Positions 8,353 to 17,224 of a stretch of DNA of 64,000 nt are shown one piece after another. The stretch spans positions 167,320 to 231,319 of the forward strand of contig OOHL01000003.1 in NCBI GenBank assembly GCA_900321105.1, in the 5' to 3' direction. Numbering within the stretch: the first letter of the stretch is position 1; each line of letters opens with the position of its first letter. A program made the translations under genes and the position numbers. The stretch is from an uncultured Pseudomonadota bacterium (GTDB lineage Bacteria; Pseudomonadota; Alphaproteobacteria; Rs-D84). The notes under the pieces were generated by a model, which did no database searches, had not been told where the DNA came from, and was given only the letters and a program-made list of their open reading frames with translations.

Positions 8353-9984
8353 TTATTTTTTGCTGTTTTCAATCGCAGCACCCAAAATGTCACCCAAAAC
8401 AGAGCCAGAATCTGCTTCGTTTGCAAATTCTTTAACGGCTTGTTTTTCCAGTGTCACTTGTAATGCACGAACAGACAATTTTACATTGTTGCCATCAACA
8501 GAAACAACAGATGCTTCTACTGAATCACCAACATTGTATTTAGATGTGTCTTGTTCTGCTTTTTCACGGGACAAATCTGTTTTGCGGATTGTTCCACGGA
8601 CATCGCCAGGTAACGCCAAGATTAATTCATCTGGTGTGATTTCAGAAACTGTTCCACATACGACGGCACCTTTCTTGATAGTTGTGCTGTTATTTTCAGC
8701 GCCTTCTGTCAATTGTTTGATGCCCAATGTGATACGTTCTTTTTCTGGGTTGATGTCCAAGATTTTTGCTGTGACTTCTTGACCACGGACAAATTTTTTC
8801 AATTCTTCTTCGTCTAATTTGTTCCAAGACAAATCAGAGATGTGAATCATACCGTCCAAATCAGGTGTCAATGCGACAAACAAACCGAATTCGGTTGTGT
8901 TTTTGATTGGGCCAGTGATGACATCACCAACTTTGTGGTTTTCAGCAAATTCTTTCCATGGATTTGGTTGCAATTGTTTATAGCCCAAAGAAATACGACG
9001 TTTGTCTTGGTCTATGCCCAAAACAACAACATTGATTTCTTGGCCATTTTGCAAAACTTTGCTTGGGTGAATATTTTTGTTTGTCCACGATAATTCAGAC
9101 ATATGGACCAAACCTTCGATATTGTTGCCCAAATCAATAAATGCACCATAATCTGTTAACGAAGAAACTTTTCCAGTCACTGTATCGCCAACATTGAACG
9201 CTTTGGAAGCTGTTTCCCAAGGGTCTTCTTCCAATTGTTTTGCACCCAATGAAATACGATGGGATTCTGGGTCAAATTGAATAACTTTGACTTTGATTTT
9301 TTCGCCAACATGAACCAATTCACGTGGATGATTGATACGTTTCCAAGACAAATCTGTGACGTGTAACAAACCGTCAATACCACCCAAATCTACGAATACA
9401 CCGTAATCTGTGATGTTTTTAACTGTACCTTCGACAACTGCACCCAAAGAAATGTTTTTCATTGCTTCGGCTTGTTGTGCTGCGATAGTGTCAGCCTGGA
9501 TAGCGCGACGTGATACAATTGCGTTTGTACGCAAAGCATCCATTTTTAAAACACGGAATTTGTCTTTCAAACCGATTAAAGATTTTGCATCGCGTACTGG
9601 TTTGTGATCGACTTGTGAAGATGGCATAAATGCAAATACACCATTGATGTCGACAGTATAACCACCACGAACAACATCGATAATAGTTCCTTCTGGATCG
9701 ATACCTTCGGCAACGGTCTTTTCCAAATCTTTCCATGCTTTTTCAGCACGTGCTTTTGTATAAGACAACACAGCTGTTCCTTCGCGGGATTCGTATCTTT
9801 CAACGAAAACGTCAATAATATCACCAACGGATGGAACAGATGCACCGAATTCTTTTAATGGAATACGACCTTCTGATTTCAAACCAACATCAACCATAGC
9901 AAAATCGCCACGGATGTCTTTAACTGTACCTTTTGTTGCATAACCCTGCAAAGTTTCTTGTGTGCCATAGTTTTTATCAAACAT
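8353..9984 (-). CDS. rpsA: 30S ribosomal protein S1
   Basis: About 543 residues with five to six S1/OB-fold repeats. The later ones are recognisable by DYGVFVDLGGIDGLLH, DYGAFIDLGNNIEGLVH and EFGLFVALTPDLDGMIH. S1 binds mRNA at the 30S platform and helps initiation on weak ribosome sites. The frame is open further, to a TTG at 10071, but a near-perfect promoter (10033-10061) starts transcription at about 10026. The first usable start is therefore the ATG at 9984, behind a weak GGCGAAGA. Homology to the E. coli N-terminus (FAQLFEE aligned to FVQMFDK) would allow a few more residues, so the exact start is uncertain. It is monocistronic between terminators. Confidence 0.93.
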   Translation of the reverse strand: MFDKNYGTQETLQGYATKGTVKDIRGDFAMVDVGLKSEGRIPLKEFGASVPSVGDIIDVFVERYESREGTAVLSYTKARAEKAWKDLEKTVAEGIDPEGTIIDVVRGGYTVDINGVFAFMPSSQVDHKPVRDAKSLIGLKDKFRVLKMDALRTNAIVSRRAIQADTIAAQQAEAMKNISLGAVVEGTVKNITDYGVFVDLGGIDGLLHVTDLSWKRINHPRELVHVGEKIKVKVIQFDPESHRISLGAKQLEEDPWETASKAFNVGDTVTGKVSSLTDYGAFIDLGNNIEGLVHMSELSWTNKNIHPSKVLQNGQEINVVVLGIDQDKRRISLGYKQLQPNPWKEFAENHKVGDVITGPIKNTTEFGLFVALTPDLDGMIHISDLSWNKLDEEELKKFVRGQEVTAKILDINPEKERITLGIKQLTEGAENNSTTIKKGAVVCGTVSEITPDELILALPGDVRGTIRKTDLSREKAEQDTSKYNVGDSVEASVVSVDGNNVKLSVRALQVTLEKQAVKEFANEADSGSVLGDILGAAIENSKK

Positions 9985-10032
9985 CTGGACGAAATCTTCG
10001 CCGGATAATGGATTACCGCGAAAATCAGACAC

Positions 10033-10061
10033 ATTATATAGATAAAATTTCAGAAAATCAA
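10033..10061 (-). promoter_or_regulatory. Sigma70 promoter of rpsA
   Basis: On the minus strand TTGATT (10061-10056), a 17-base spacer, and TATAAT (10038-10033). It lies just after the terminator of the upstream gene. Confidence 0.75.
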
Positions 10062-10073
10062 GGGAAATCAAAT

Positions 10074-10098
10074 AAAAAACCGCCCTGTTTCGGGCGGT
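10074..10098 (-). terminator. Terminator of the orphan gene upstream of rpsA
   Basis: ACCGCCC and GGGCGGT around a six-base loop, followed on the minus strand by six T. It overlaps nothing and isolates rpsA transcription. Confidence 0.85.
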
Positions 10099-10102
10099 GT
10101 GT

Positions 10103-11107
10103 TTATCGTGTATATGCTTGTAATGATCTGGACAAATTCTCTTGGATTATTTCATTTACAATTTTAAATTGTTCTTTTGTGTTTATAGATGGAACATCAT
10201 ATGTGTTCGGCTTTTTTAATATACGTTTAATTGATTTTGATTTGGCAATACGTTCTGGTTTTTGTTTTGTATTTAGCGATTGTAAATACATATTATGCTT
10301 CATTTGTTTTTGTGCGTTTCTTTTTGCTTTATATGTTTGTAAAACGATGTCTTGTTGATTGTGTTCTTTCATATATTCATCAAAAATAGCAGTATGCTTT
10401 TGTGATACGGCATACGGAAATGTAATTTTTGATATTTGTTCGAATATATCGTGTAATTCTTTAACCGCGTTTAGTTGTTCGCTGCTTACACGATACGAAG
10501 AATCGTATATATGTGGCGTTTCAAATATTTTCAGCCCACCGATATCCATATCTGGTATTGGTTCGTGATAAACAACAGGTATTAATGTTCTTGCGCGTGT
10601 CAACAGATGTTCAATATCGCTTTTCTGGGATTTTTTAATGGCAATTTGCATATCGTTTTCATAATTATTTAAAACATAAGTATTTGTATACTTATTTATG
10701 GTGAATAATTGACGATATTTGCGTGGTAATTTTTTATAGTCCGCGATAGAGATTTTTTGTCTGTCTGATTTATGTTCAAACTGTTCTTTTGAAAGGTAAT
10801 AACTATCAAAAGGCGCATTTGTATATTTCATATACATATCAAACAAGGCTTTATATATAATCCCATGCCAAAGAACCATTGTTTGGGGATTTTGTTGTGT
10901 GTATTCTGTATGACGAAATATTTGTTCGGTAAAAGGTTGTTTTAAAAATGATTTTGTAAAAACGTTGCTTCCATCCAAAAAAACGGTGCGCGGTTTTTTG
11001 GTTTTTGAAAAATAATGAACCATATCATGATAAATTGTATAAGGTTTGATTTCTGCAAGTTTTTTTGCATTATTGCGTTCCTTAACGAACCAAATAATTT
11101 TTGACAT
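10103..11107 (-). CDS. Hypothetical protein, basic and soluble, unknown
   Basis: A 334-residue protein without signal peptide or transmembrane segment, rich in Lys, Tyr, Gln and Ile. Visible blocks are an N-terminal FVKERNNAKKLAE helix, TVFLDGSNVFTKSFL (~42-56), PQTMVLWHGIIYKALFDMY (~74-92) and a strongly basic C-terminal third (~255-300). The LDGSN and LWHGIIYKALFD segments may hint at an enzyme core, but I see no complete catalytic motif and assign no function. It is monocistronic: a good terminator ends it before rpsA, and tig lies upstream behind its own terminator. Confidence 0.65.
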   Translation of the reverse strand: MSKIIWFVKERNNAKKLAEIKPYTIYHDMVHYFSKTKKPRTVFLDGSNVFTKSFLKQPFTEQIFRHTEYTQQNPQTMVLWHGIIYKALFDMYMKYTNAPFDSYYLSKEQFEHKSDRQKISIADYKKLPRKYRQLFTINKYTNTYVLNNYENDMQIAIKKSQKSDIEHLLTRARTLIPVVYHEPIPDMDIGGLKIFETPHIYDSSYRVSSEQLNAVKELHDIFEQISKITFPYAVSQKHTAIFDEYMKEHNQQDIVLQTYKAKRNAQKQMKHNMYLQSLNTKQKPERIAKSKSIKRILKKPNTYDVPSINTKEQFKIVNEIIQENLSRSLQAYTR

Positions 11108-11173
11108 GTTTAACTCTTTATATTATACGGTGGTATTATAGACAAAATATAATAACAGTCAATGATTTTGTTA

Positions 11174-11199
11174 AAAATCCGCCAAGATTTGGCGGATTC
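11174..11199 (-). terminator. Terminator of tig
   Basis: AATCCGCCA and TTGGCGGATT with a short loop; five T follow on the minus strand, 26 bases after the tig stop. Confidence 0.85.
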
Positions 11200-11224
11200 G
11201 TTTGTTTTGTTCGTAAATTAATTA

Positions 11225-12523
11225 TCAACGAACGGATGCTTGTTTAAACAATTCTTCGGCGGGAACCGATTTTTCTTTTTGTTTAACATGTGTCAACATT
11301 GCATCCAAAGCCTTTCTTTCAAAAACCATACCGCGCAACATTGCAACAGCATTTTGGTTTTTGTTATAAAATTCAAAGATCTGTTTTGGATCAGGATAAC
11401 GGGATGCTTCCGCCCAGATAGCCTGTTGTAAATCATCGCGTGTCACTTCGACTTTGTTTTGGGTACCCCATTCTGCCAAGATAAGACCCAATTTAACGCG
11501 ACGTTCTGCATCTTTCTTTTCTTTCTTTTCATCCCATTTGTGATCGTGACCGTGTTCGGCATTGTGATGGTCGTGTTCTTGTTTTGCCATTTCCAATTCT
11601 TGTGAAACCAAAGTTTCTGGCAAATCAAGTTTAACTTTGTCAGCCAAAACATCTAACAATTCGTTACGCATTTCTTGTTGCGCGGCAGATGCATATTGAT
11701 CTGTTATGATATTGCGAATATGTTCTTTTAATTTTTCTACGGATTCTTGACCAACTTCTTTTGCCAATTCATCGTTCATTTCTGGCAAAATGTGTTTGCG
11801 AACTTCATGAACTTTTACTTCAAAACGGGCTTTTTTACCGGCCAAGTTTTCCGCATGATATTCTTTTGGGAATGTGACATTTACATCGAATTCATCACCT
11901 GCTTTGTGACCAATAACTTGATCTTCAAAGCCTGGAATAAACGAACCAGAACCCAAAATCAAATGATGTTTTTCGGCTGCGCCACCTTCAAAGGCTTCTT
12001 TGCCTATAAATCCTTTGAAATCAATAACCGCTACATCACCATCGGCTGCTTTGTATTTTTCGTCTTGTTTTTCGGCAACACTGCGTGATTTGCGAATATT
12101 TTGCAATGCAGTATCAACTTCTTTTTCGTCCAATTTTGCAACTTTCTTGGTTAATGTGATTTTGTCCAAATCAATCGCTGGCAATGTTGGCAAAATATCA
12201 AATTCCAAAGAATATTCGACATCTTTGCCGATTTCAAAGCCGTCCATATCAACTTTTGGTTGTGCGGCCAGACGGATTTTCTTTTCTTCTAAATACTTTT
12301 GCAAGTCATTGTTCAAAGCTTTATCAATGGCTTCGCCCCATGCGGATGCGTTATATTTTTGACGCAAAACAGACAATGGAATATGGCCTGTTCTGAATCC
12401 TGGCATCTTGGCAGTTTTGCCAAATTCGGTTAAAACTTCATCAGCGACTTTTTGTAATTCATCGGCAGAAATTTTGCCAGATACAGAATAATGTAAATCT
12501 TTATTTTTTTCTTTTGTAAACAT
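11225..12523 (-). CDS. tig: Trigger factor (ribosome-associated chaperone/PPIase)
   Basis: A 432-residue trigger factor. The N-terminal ribosome-binding domain includes the PGFRTGHIP signature (~40-48). The FKBP-type peptidyl-prolyl isomerase domain (~150-240) has the GSGSFIPGFEDQVIG block, and the C-terminal helical arm follows. It binds nascent chains at the ribosome exit. A His-rich insertion (HDHHNAEHGHDHK, ~325-340) in the C-terminal domain is unusual and could bind metal. The start at 12523 follows AAAGGATATATT and has a consensus promoter upstream; the longer frame upstream runs through that promoter. It is not linked to clpP/clpX here. Confidence 0.95.
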   Translation of the reverse strand: MFTKEKNKDLHYSVSGKISADELQKVADEVLTEFGKTAKMPGFRTGHIPLSVLRQKYNASAWGEAIDKALNNDLQKYLEEKKIRLAAQPKVDMDGFEIGKDVEYSLEFDILPTLPAIDLDKITLTKKVAKLDEKEVDTALQNIRKSRSVAEKQDEKYKAADGDVAVIDFKGFIGKEAFEGGAAEKHHLILGSGSFIPGFEDQVIGHKAGDEFDVNVTFPKEYHAENLAGKKARFEVKVHEVRKHILPEMNDELAKEVGQESVEKLKEHIRNIITDQYASAAQQEMRNELLDVLADKVKLDLPETLVSQELEMAKQEHDHHNAEHGHDHKWDEKKEKKDAERRVKLGLILAEWGTQNKVEVTRDDLQQAIWAEASRYPDPKQIFEFYNKNQNAVAMLRGMVFERKALDAMLTHVKQKEKSVPAEELFKQASVR

Positions 12524-12554
12524 AATATATCCTTTGGATGTTAAACTGTGGCTG

Positions 12555-12583
12555 ATTATACATATATTTTTAGAAGATTTCAA
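12555..12583 (-). promoter_or_regulatory. Sigma70 promoter of tig
   Basis: TTGAAA (12583-12578), a 17-base spacer, and TATAAT (12560-12555) on the minus strand. The predicted start is about 25 bases before the ATG. Confidence 0.75.
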
Positions 12584-12594
12584 CTAAAAATACC

Positions 12595-12623
12595 TTGACA
12601 ATGTGCATATATTAGAAGATTAT
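12595..12623 (+). promoter_or_regulatory. Promoter of the small membrane protein gene
   Basis: A perfect TTGACA at 12595-12600 and GATTAT at 12618-12623 with a 17-base spacer. It is back-to-back with the tig promoter, 11 bases apart. Confidence 0.55.
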
Positions 12624-12649
12624 TTCTGTATAAAATACAGAGGTAAAAA

Positions 12650-12850
12650 ATGGCAAACAAAAAATCAGATACAAGAAAGTTTTTGGAAACATCATGGATA
12701 ATGTTTAAATATGATATGCTGCCGTGGATTGTTGGGGCGGGATTATTTGCATTGTTTATTGTCGAATTACAAGATTTAAAAGAAAAAAACGTTTTCGATA
12801 AGTCAAAAATTGAATGGTTTTTTAAAACAAATACAGAACACCAAAAATAA
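12650..12850 (+). CDS. Small single-pass membrane protein, unknown
   Basis: A 66-residue protein with one hydrophobic helix (about 25-43, WIVGAGLFALFIVEL) between basic N- and C-terminal tails. AGAGG precedes the ATG by 6 bases, a TTGACA promoter lies upstream and a terminator follows, so it is a real independent gene. The family is not recognised. Topology suggests an inner-membrane protein with a cytoplasmic N-terminus. Confidence 0.7.
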   Translation: MANKKSDTRKFLETSWIMFKYDMLPWIVGAGLFALFIVELQDLKEKNVFDKSKIEWFFKTNTEHQK

Positions 12851-12870
12851 ATAATTTTTCATAAATATAA

Positions 12871-12895
12871 AAAACCGCCGATTTGGCGGTTTTTG
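12871..12895. terminator. Bidirectional terminator between the small gene and rpsI
   Basis: AAAACCGCC and GGCGGTTTT with loop GATTT and a T-run. It lies between convergent stop codons at 12850 and 12919. Confidence 0.85.
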
Positions 12896-12918
12896 TTTTG
12901 CAATTCGCAAATCGTGAA

Positions 12919-13467
12919 TTAACGTTTGCTGAACTGAGTTGAACGACGTGCCTTGTGGAAACCATAGTGTTTACGTTCAACAACACGGCTGTCGCGTGTA
13001 AGAAATCCAGCAACTTTCAATGCTTTGCGCAAATCTGGTTCTGCTTTTTCCAATGCTTTGGAAATACCGTGTTTAACAGCGCCAGCCTGACCGGATAAAC
13101 CACCGCCGATAACTTTCGCAACAACATCATATGCGCCGTCGCGTTTTGTTACATCAAATGGTTGTACCAAAATCATTTGCAACACTGGGCGTTTGAAATA
13201 TTCTTTCATTGCAACGCCATTAACAGTGATATTGCCCTTGCCTGGCATCAAATATACGCGTGCAATTGAATCTTTTCTTTTGCCTGTTGCATAAATTGCA
13301 CCAGATAATTTTGCAGATGCAACTGGTGCTGCTTTTGCAGCAGTTGTTTTTGTTGCAGTTTTAACAGCTGCCTTTGGTGCAGCGGCTTTTTTTGCAGGGG
13401 TTGCTTTTTTTGCTGTTTCTTTCTTAGCAGCTGTTTTTGTTGCTGCTGTTTTCTTTGTTTCTGCCAT
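12919..13467 (-). CDS. rpsI: 30S ribosomal protein S9 with long Ala/Lys N-terminal extension
   Basis: 182 residues, against a usual ~130. The conserved S9 core starts at about residue 57 ([14 protein letters not shown]) and ends in the expected basic tail (RRSTQFSKR), which reaches the ribosomal P-site. The first ~56 residues are almost only Lys, Ala, Thr and Pro, a histone-H1-like extension. The ATG overlaps the rplM stop by one base (TAATG), indicating translational coupling. The extension has no alternative start near the core, so it is probably translated. Confidence 0.95.
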   Translation of the reverse strand: MAETKKTAATKTAAKKETAKKATPAKKAAAPKAAVKTATKTTAAKAAPVASAKLSGAIYATGKRKDSIARVYLMPGKGNITVNGVAMKEYFKRPVLQMILVQPFDVTKRDGAYDVVAKVIGGGLSGQAGAVKHGISKALEKAEPDLRKALKVAGFLTRDSRVVERKHYGFHKARRSTQFSKR

Positions 13468-13940
13468 TATTCACCCCTTTTGTTTTTACGGTTCAAACTT
13501 GCAAAATCGATAACGATCGGATTTTGTGCAGCGTGTTTGTGTTCTGCGCCTGCATAAACATGCAATTTAGTTAAACGTTTGTTTGCCAATGCAACAGCGG
13601 TACGACGACCCATCATGCGTTTAACAGCATTTGTAACCAATTTTTCAGGTTTTTCAGAACGCATTTGACCCAATGTTCTTTCCTTGGTGCTGCCTGTCCA
13701 AAGTGAATGCCAAAAGAATTTTGTTTTTTCGTCTTTGTGGCCAGATAATGCAACCTTGTCAGCGTTGATAATGATAACATGATCACCGCAATCCATATTT
13801 GGTGTCCATGTTGGTTTGTTTTTGCCACGCAGGATATTTGCAGTATATGCCGCCAAACGTCCCAATGTGCAATTTGTTGCGTCAATCAGATACCATTTGG
13901 CTTCCAATTCGCATTTTTTCAATGATTTTGTTTGTGCCAT
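13467..13940 (-). CDS. rplM: 50S ribosomal protein L13
   Basis: 157 residues matching L13: an early W-x-LIDA segment, the LGRLA-x4-LRGK block, [11 protein letters not shown] and the mid-domain [10 protein letters not shown]. It is an early assembly protein of the large subunit. It is first in the rplM-rpsI operon, preceded by AAAGG and a TTGACT/CATAAT promoter. Confidence 0.95.
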   Translation of the reverse strand: MAQTKSLKKCELEAKWYLIDATNCTLGRLAAYTANILRGKNKPTWTPNMDCGDHVIIINADKVALSGHKDEKTKFFWHSLWTGSTKERTLGQMRSEKPEKLVTNAVKRMMGRRTAVALANKRLTKLHVYAGAEHKHAAQNPIVIDFASLNRKNKRGE

Positions 13941-13971
13941 TGTTTTTACCTTTTAGTGTTAGTTTAAAATA

Positions 13972-14008
13972 GCGGGTATATTATGTCCCTAACCCGCATA
14001 AAAGTCAA
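13972..14008 (-). promoter_or_regulatory. rplM-rpsI promoter with flanking inverted repeat
   Basis: On the minus strand TTGACT (14008-14003), 17 bases, CATAAT (13985-13980). GCGGGT (13972-13977) and its complement ACCCGC (13992-13997) flank the -10 region, which could be an operator or a 5' hairpin arm. Confidence 0.6.
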
Positions 14009-14030
14009 GAAAAATCTATATGGTATTATA

Positions 14031-14795
14031 TTACCGTGTGTTTTGTTGTTTTGCAAGATTTTGTTTGATTTCTTTATAGTGTTCAATATCATGTTTAATT
14101 TCGCCAAACATAAATTGTTTCTTTTCTTTTATTTGTCGTATAATCTTTTGTCTGTTGTGTCCATATCTTATAAGGTTAGATGAATATACGAATAAAAATT
14201 GATTGCTTAAAACACTAATCATTTCTTGTGCCAATGTAAGAGAACCGCGTTGTTTATAAAAGAAAACGGCTTTTCCCAACAGTTGTTTTAAAATATCGTA
14301 AAGATGTTCTGCCCATTCTGTTGGTATTTCTATTTCTTTTCTTTTGTAATATTTTAAATCTTGGTCGTATTTGTAAGCAAATGTCATGAAGATATTTTGC
14401 AATATGCGAACGTCTTCTTTTTTTATTCCTTGTTTGTTTTTAGTTACCAAACCATGGTATTTTTTGAAATGGCGATTGTTTCCGTTTTTATCAAACACGC
14501 CGTTGAATAATTTTATAGGCTTATGGCGTTTTAATATTGCAGATTCTTTTCTTTTTCTTATGAAATCATAAAAATAAAAACTGCCTTTTTCTTCATCATA
14601 TTGTATTAAAGGTTTAACGTTTAAATAATCCCAAAGTTCTTCGGATATAAAATAATAGCATTTTATTATGTTTTCATAAGTGCCGTAAGTCTCAGGATTG
14701 TTAACAACATTACTAATAAACCTAGCATTTGCTATAAAATGACTAAAAGGGATTTGTTTAAATAATTCAATATGTTTATATGCGTATCTGTACAA
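14031..14795 (-). CDS. Hypothetical protein, paralogue of the adjacent upstream gene
   Basis: 254 residues, basic, Tyr/Phe/Lys-rich, without signal peptide or membrane segment. It shares ordered blocks with the neighbour at 14811-15497: KHIELFKQIP at the start, YYFISEE, LFNGV, a GSLTLAQEM block near residue 200 and FMFGE near the end. The pair is therefore a tandem duplication that has diverged strongly. It is the last gene of the response regulator-kinase-argS operon, 15 bases after its paralogue. I do not recognise the family. Confidence 0.7.
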   Translation of the reverse strand: MYRYAYKHIELFKQIPFSHFIANARFISNVVNNPETYGTYENIIKCYYFISEELWDYLNVKPLIQYDEEKGSFYFYDFIRKRKESAILKRHKPIKLFNGVFDKNGNNRHFKKYHGLVTKNKQGIKKEDVRILQNIFMTFAYKYDQDLKYYKRKEIEIPTEWAEHLYDILKQLLGKAVFFYKQRGSLTLAQEMISVLSNQFLFVYSSNLIRYGHNRQKIIRQIKEKKQFMFGEIKHDIEHYKEIKQNLAKQQNTR

Positions 14796-14810
14796 TTTAC
14801 CCTCTTTTGG

Positions 14811-15497
14811 TTATCGTTGCAGTTCCCCGAACATTAACAGTTTATGTTGTTTAACATATTCAACACCATAAGGAGTATGTTGATTATCCTTGATAATATC
14901 ATGGTTTACCATAACATTAGCCATTTCTTGTGCTAAAATAATAGAACCCGCTTGTTCGTAATGAAAATCTGCTTTGTCACATAAAGCTTTCAAGGAATTA
15001 TAAAGTTGGTCTAATTCTTCGTTGTTGATACAATATCTGCGTTCATTGGTAAATATATCGCGTCTGAAATGTCGACCTTTAAAGCATAAAGAATAAAATC
15101 TAAAGTCTTCAATCAAAGAATATATTTTTTTATTTTTGTCTTTTGGTGTTGGTACCAGTCCGTAACGTCTGCCATTTTTAGGAGTACGATTATAATAAAT
15201 ATCAAGAACGCCATTATATAATTTTGCATCTTTGAATTCATGGTTTACAAAAATATGTTCTCCTGTTGCAGGATCATGACAATCATATTTATCATATGGT
15301 GTATTATTTCGTCTAACTATAAATCGGCTTGAATCTACATCATCCATCATTTCTTCTGCTATGTAATAGTATGCCAGTACAATATCATCAAAAGTAATAT
15401 CTTGGATTTTTTTCTTTTTAAACCCGTCAAAGAACAGCTTTGTCATTCCAAAGTTCCCGCATGGAATTTGCTTAAACAGTTCAATATGTTTGTTCAT
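14811..15497 (-). CDS. Hypothetical protein, paralogue of the adjacent downstream gene
   Basis: 228 residues, soluble, with the same order of blocks as the next gene: KHIELFKQIP (3-12), YYYIAEE (~43-49), KLYNGV (~90), AGSIILAQEM (~182-191) and LLMFGE near the C-terminus. The start lies 3 bases after the argS stop, so it is co-transcribed and probably translationally coupled with argS. The conserved LAQEM helix and FGE end may mark the functional core. No function assigned. Confidence 0.7.
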   Translation of the reverse strand: MNKHIELFKQIPCGNFGMTKLFFDGFKKKKIQDITFDDIVLAYYYIAEEMMDDVDSSRFIVRRNNTPYDKYDCHDPATGEHIFVNHEFKDAKLYNGVLDIYYNRTPKNGRRYGLVPTPKDKNKKIYSLIEDFRFYSLCFKGRHFRRDIFTNERRYCINNEELDQLYNSLKALCDKADFHYEQAGSIILAQEMANVMVNHDIIKDNQHTPYGVEYVKQHKLLMFGELQR

Positions 15498-15500
15498 GTT

Positions 15501-17210
15501 CTACATCTCGTCTGGTATCTTTAATCCCATTAAATCAATTGCTGTTGCCAGTGTGTCAAACGCTAATTTTGCGATATATAAACGCCCTGCTTTTATATTC
15601 TCTGGAATATCATCACGCAAAATAGGACAATTATGATAGAAATTATTGGTTAATTGGCACAAATCATAAGCATAATTTGCAATCATATCGGTCGCGCGAT
15701 TTTCGTATGCAGATAATATTGTTCTTTCGAAATCCATAATTTCAATCAACAAATTGCGTTCTTCGGTGGATAATTCAAACTGTTCTGGTTTTGAAATTTG
15801 TGCACCTGCGCGTTTCAATACAGAATTTAAACGAACCGCTGTGTATAAAATATATGGCCCGGTTTTACCTTCAAAACTGGTGATTGAAGACGGATCAAAT
15901 ATGTAATCAGATTTAACATCGTGCAGTAAATCGTTGAATTTAACCGCTGCCAAAGCGATAGTTTTTATCGTTTCTGAATCCAGTTTTTTACCGGATTCTG
16001 CGACGCGTGCTGAAACGGCCTCGTTTGCGATATCGATTATGTCATCTAATCCTGCGGCGTTGCCGTCACGTGTTTTAAATGGCTTTCCGTCTTTGCCGTT
16101 TATTGTTCCATATCCAATATGTTCAAATTTATCATACGGATATATGCCCGCCATATCTGCGGCACGAAATAATTGTTCAAAGTGCAAAGATTGGCGCAAA
16201 TCTGTGAAATAAATAATTGTGTCAGGATTGTCTTTTAATTTGCGACAATAAACAGCCGCCAAATCCGTAGAATCATATGTGTCTGCACCACGCGAATCAC
16301 GCCACATATATGGTGGAATTGGTGCATTATCGGTGTCGCGTTTAACATTGATTATTTGTGCGCCATCATCTTCAACAATCATATTTTTTTCACGCAAAAT
16401 CTTTTCGACAGGTTCCAAATATTTTGCCGCATTTCTTTCGCCCAAATCGTAATCAAATGGCAAAATATTCAATCTTTTCACAGTGTTATTCATCGTACGC
16501 AAAGATATTGCCAAGAACTTTTCATATAATGCGAAATAACCAGGGTGTCCAGCCTGAAATTTAGCCTTGATTTCTTGAGCTCTGGCCTGAAAGACAGAGT
16601 CTGTTTTAGACAAAGCTGACGCTTGTGGATAATAATTATTTAATTCTTTTTCATCTATTTCATAATCAACGGGCTTTGATGGGTCAAAATCATTTTGGAA
16701 ATATGGTAATTCTGGATGCAGGCGTTCAATCCATGCAATAATCAATCCCATTGGTTTTCCCCAATCACCAATATGATTCCAAGAAAATGTTTTATGTCCT
16801 AAAAATTTAGTAATACGATTAAAAGTGTCGCCAACGATAGATGTGCGCAAATGTCCGATATGTAAAGATTTTGCAACATTATATGCACCGTAATCCATAT
16901 CAATAGTCAAAGGTTTTTCGGAAACCATTTGTTTTGGTGCAGTCGCATTTTGTAAAATAAAATCGTCTTTGATTTTAATGTTTATGAAGCCTGGACCCGC
17001 AATTGAAACATCGGCAACAAAATCAAGTTCTTTTAATAATGGTAAATATTCGTTTGCTAACTCACGTGGGTTTTTACCGGCGTTTTTTGCACCGACCATG
17101 GCGGCGTTAGTAGAAAAATCGCCAAAATCACGATTTTTTGGCACGTCTAATTTTGCTTCAAATCCTAATTTGTTATTTATCGCTTCTGATACATATTTAT
17201 ATAAATTCAT
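15501..17210 (-). CDS. argS: Arginyl-tRNA synthetase
   Basis: About 569 residues, class I synthetase charging tRNA-Arg. The N-terminal additional domain has FGDFSTNAAM, followed by the HIGH signature in SLHIGHLRTS (~116-125), the WNHIGDWG block, the FKTRDG region that replaces KMSKS, and a helical anticodon-binding C-terminus that ends soon after LMGLKIPDEM. An ATG at 17210 is preferred over a TTG two codons upstream. It sits between a two-component system and two unknown genes in a tight minus-strand operon. Confidence 0.95.
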   Translation of the reverse strand: MNLYKYVSEAINNKLGFEAKLDVPKNRDFGDFSTNAAMVGAKNAGKNPRELANEYLPLLKELDFVADVSIAGPGFINIKIKDDFILQNATAPKQMVSEKPLTIDMDYGAYNVAKSLHIGHLRTSIVGDTFNRITKFLGHKTFSWNHIGDWGKPMGLIIAWIERLHPELPYFQNDFDPSKPVDYEIDEKELNNYYPQASALSKTDSVFQARAQEIKAKFQAGHPGYFALYEKFLAISLRTMNNTVKRLNILPFDYDLGERNAAKYLEPVEKILREKNMIVEDDGAQIINVKRDTDNAPIPPYMWRDSRGADTYDSTDLAAVYCRKLKDNPDTIIYFTDLRQSLHFEQLFRAADMAGIYPYDKFEHIGYGTINGKDGKPFKTRDGNAAGLDDIIDIANEAVSARVAESGKKLDSETIKTIALAAVKFNDLLHDVKSDYIFDPSSITSFEGKTGPYILYTAVRLNSVLKRAGAQISKPEQFELSTEERNLLIEIMDFERTILSAYENRATDMIANYAYDLCQLTNNFYHNCPILRDDIPENIKAGRLYIAKLAFDTLATAIDLMGLKIPDEM

Positions 17211-17224
17211 AATCAATCCGTTAT

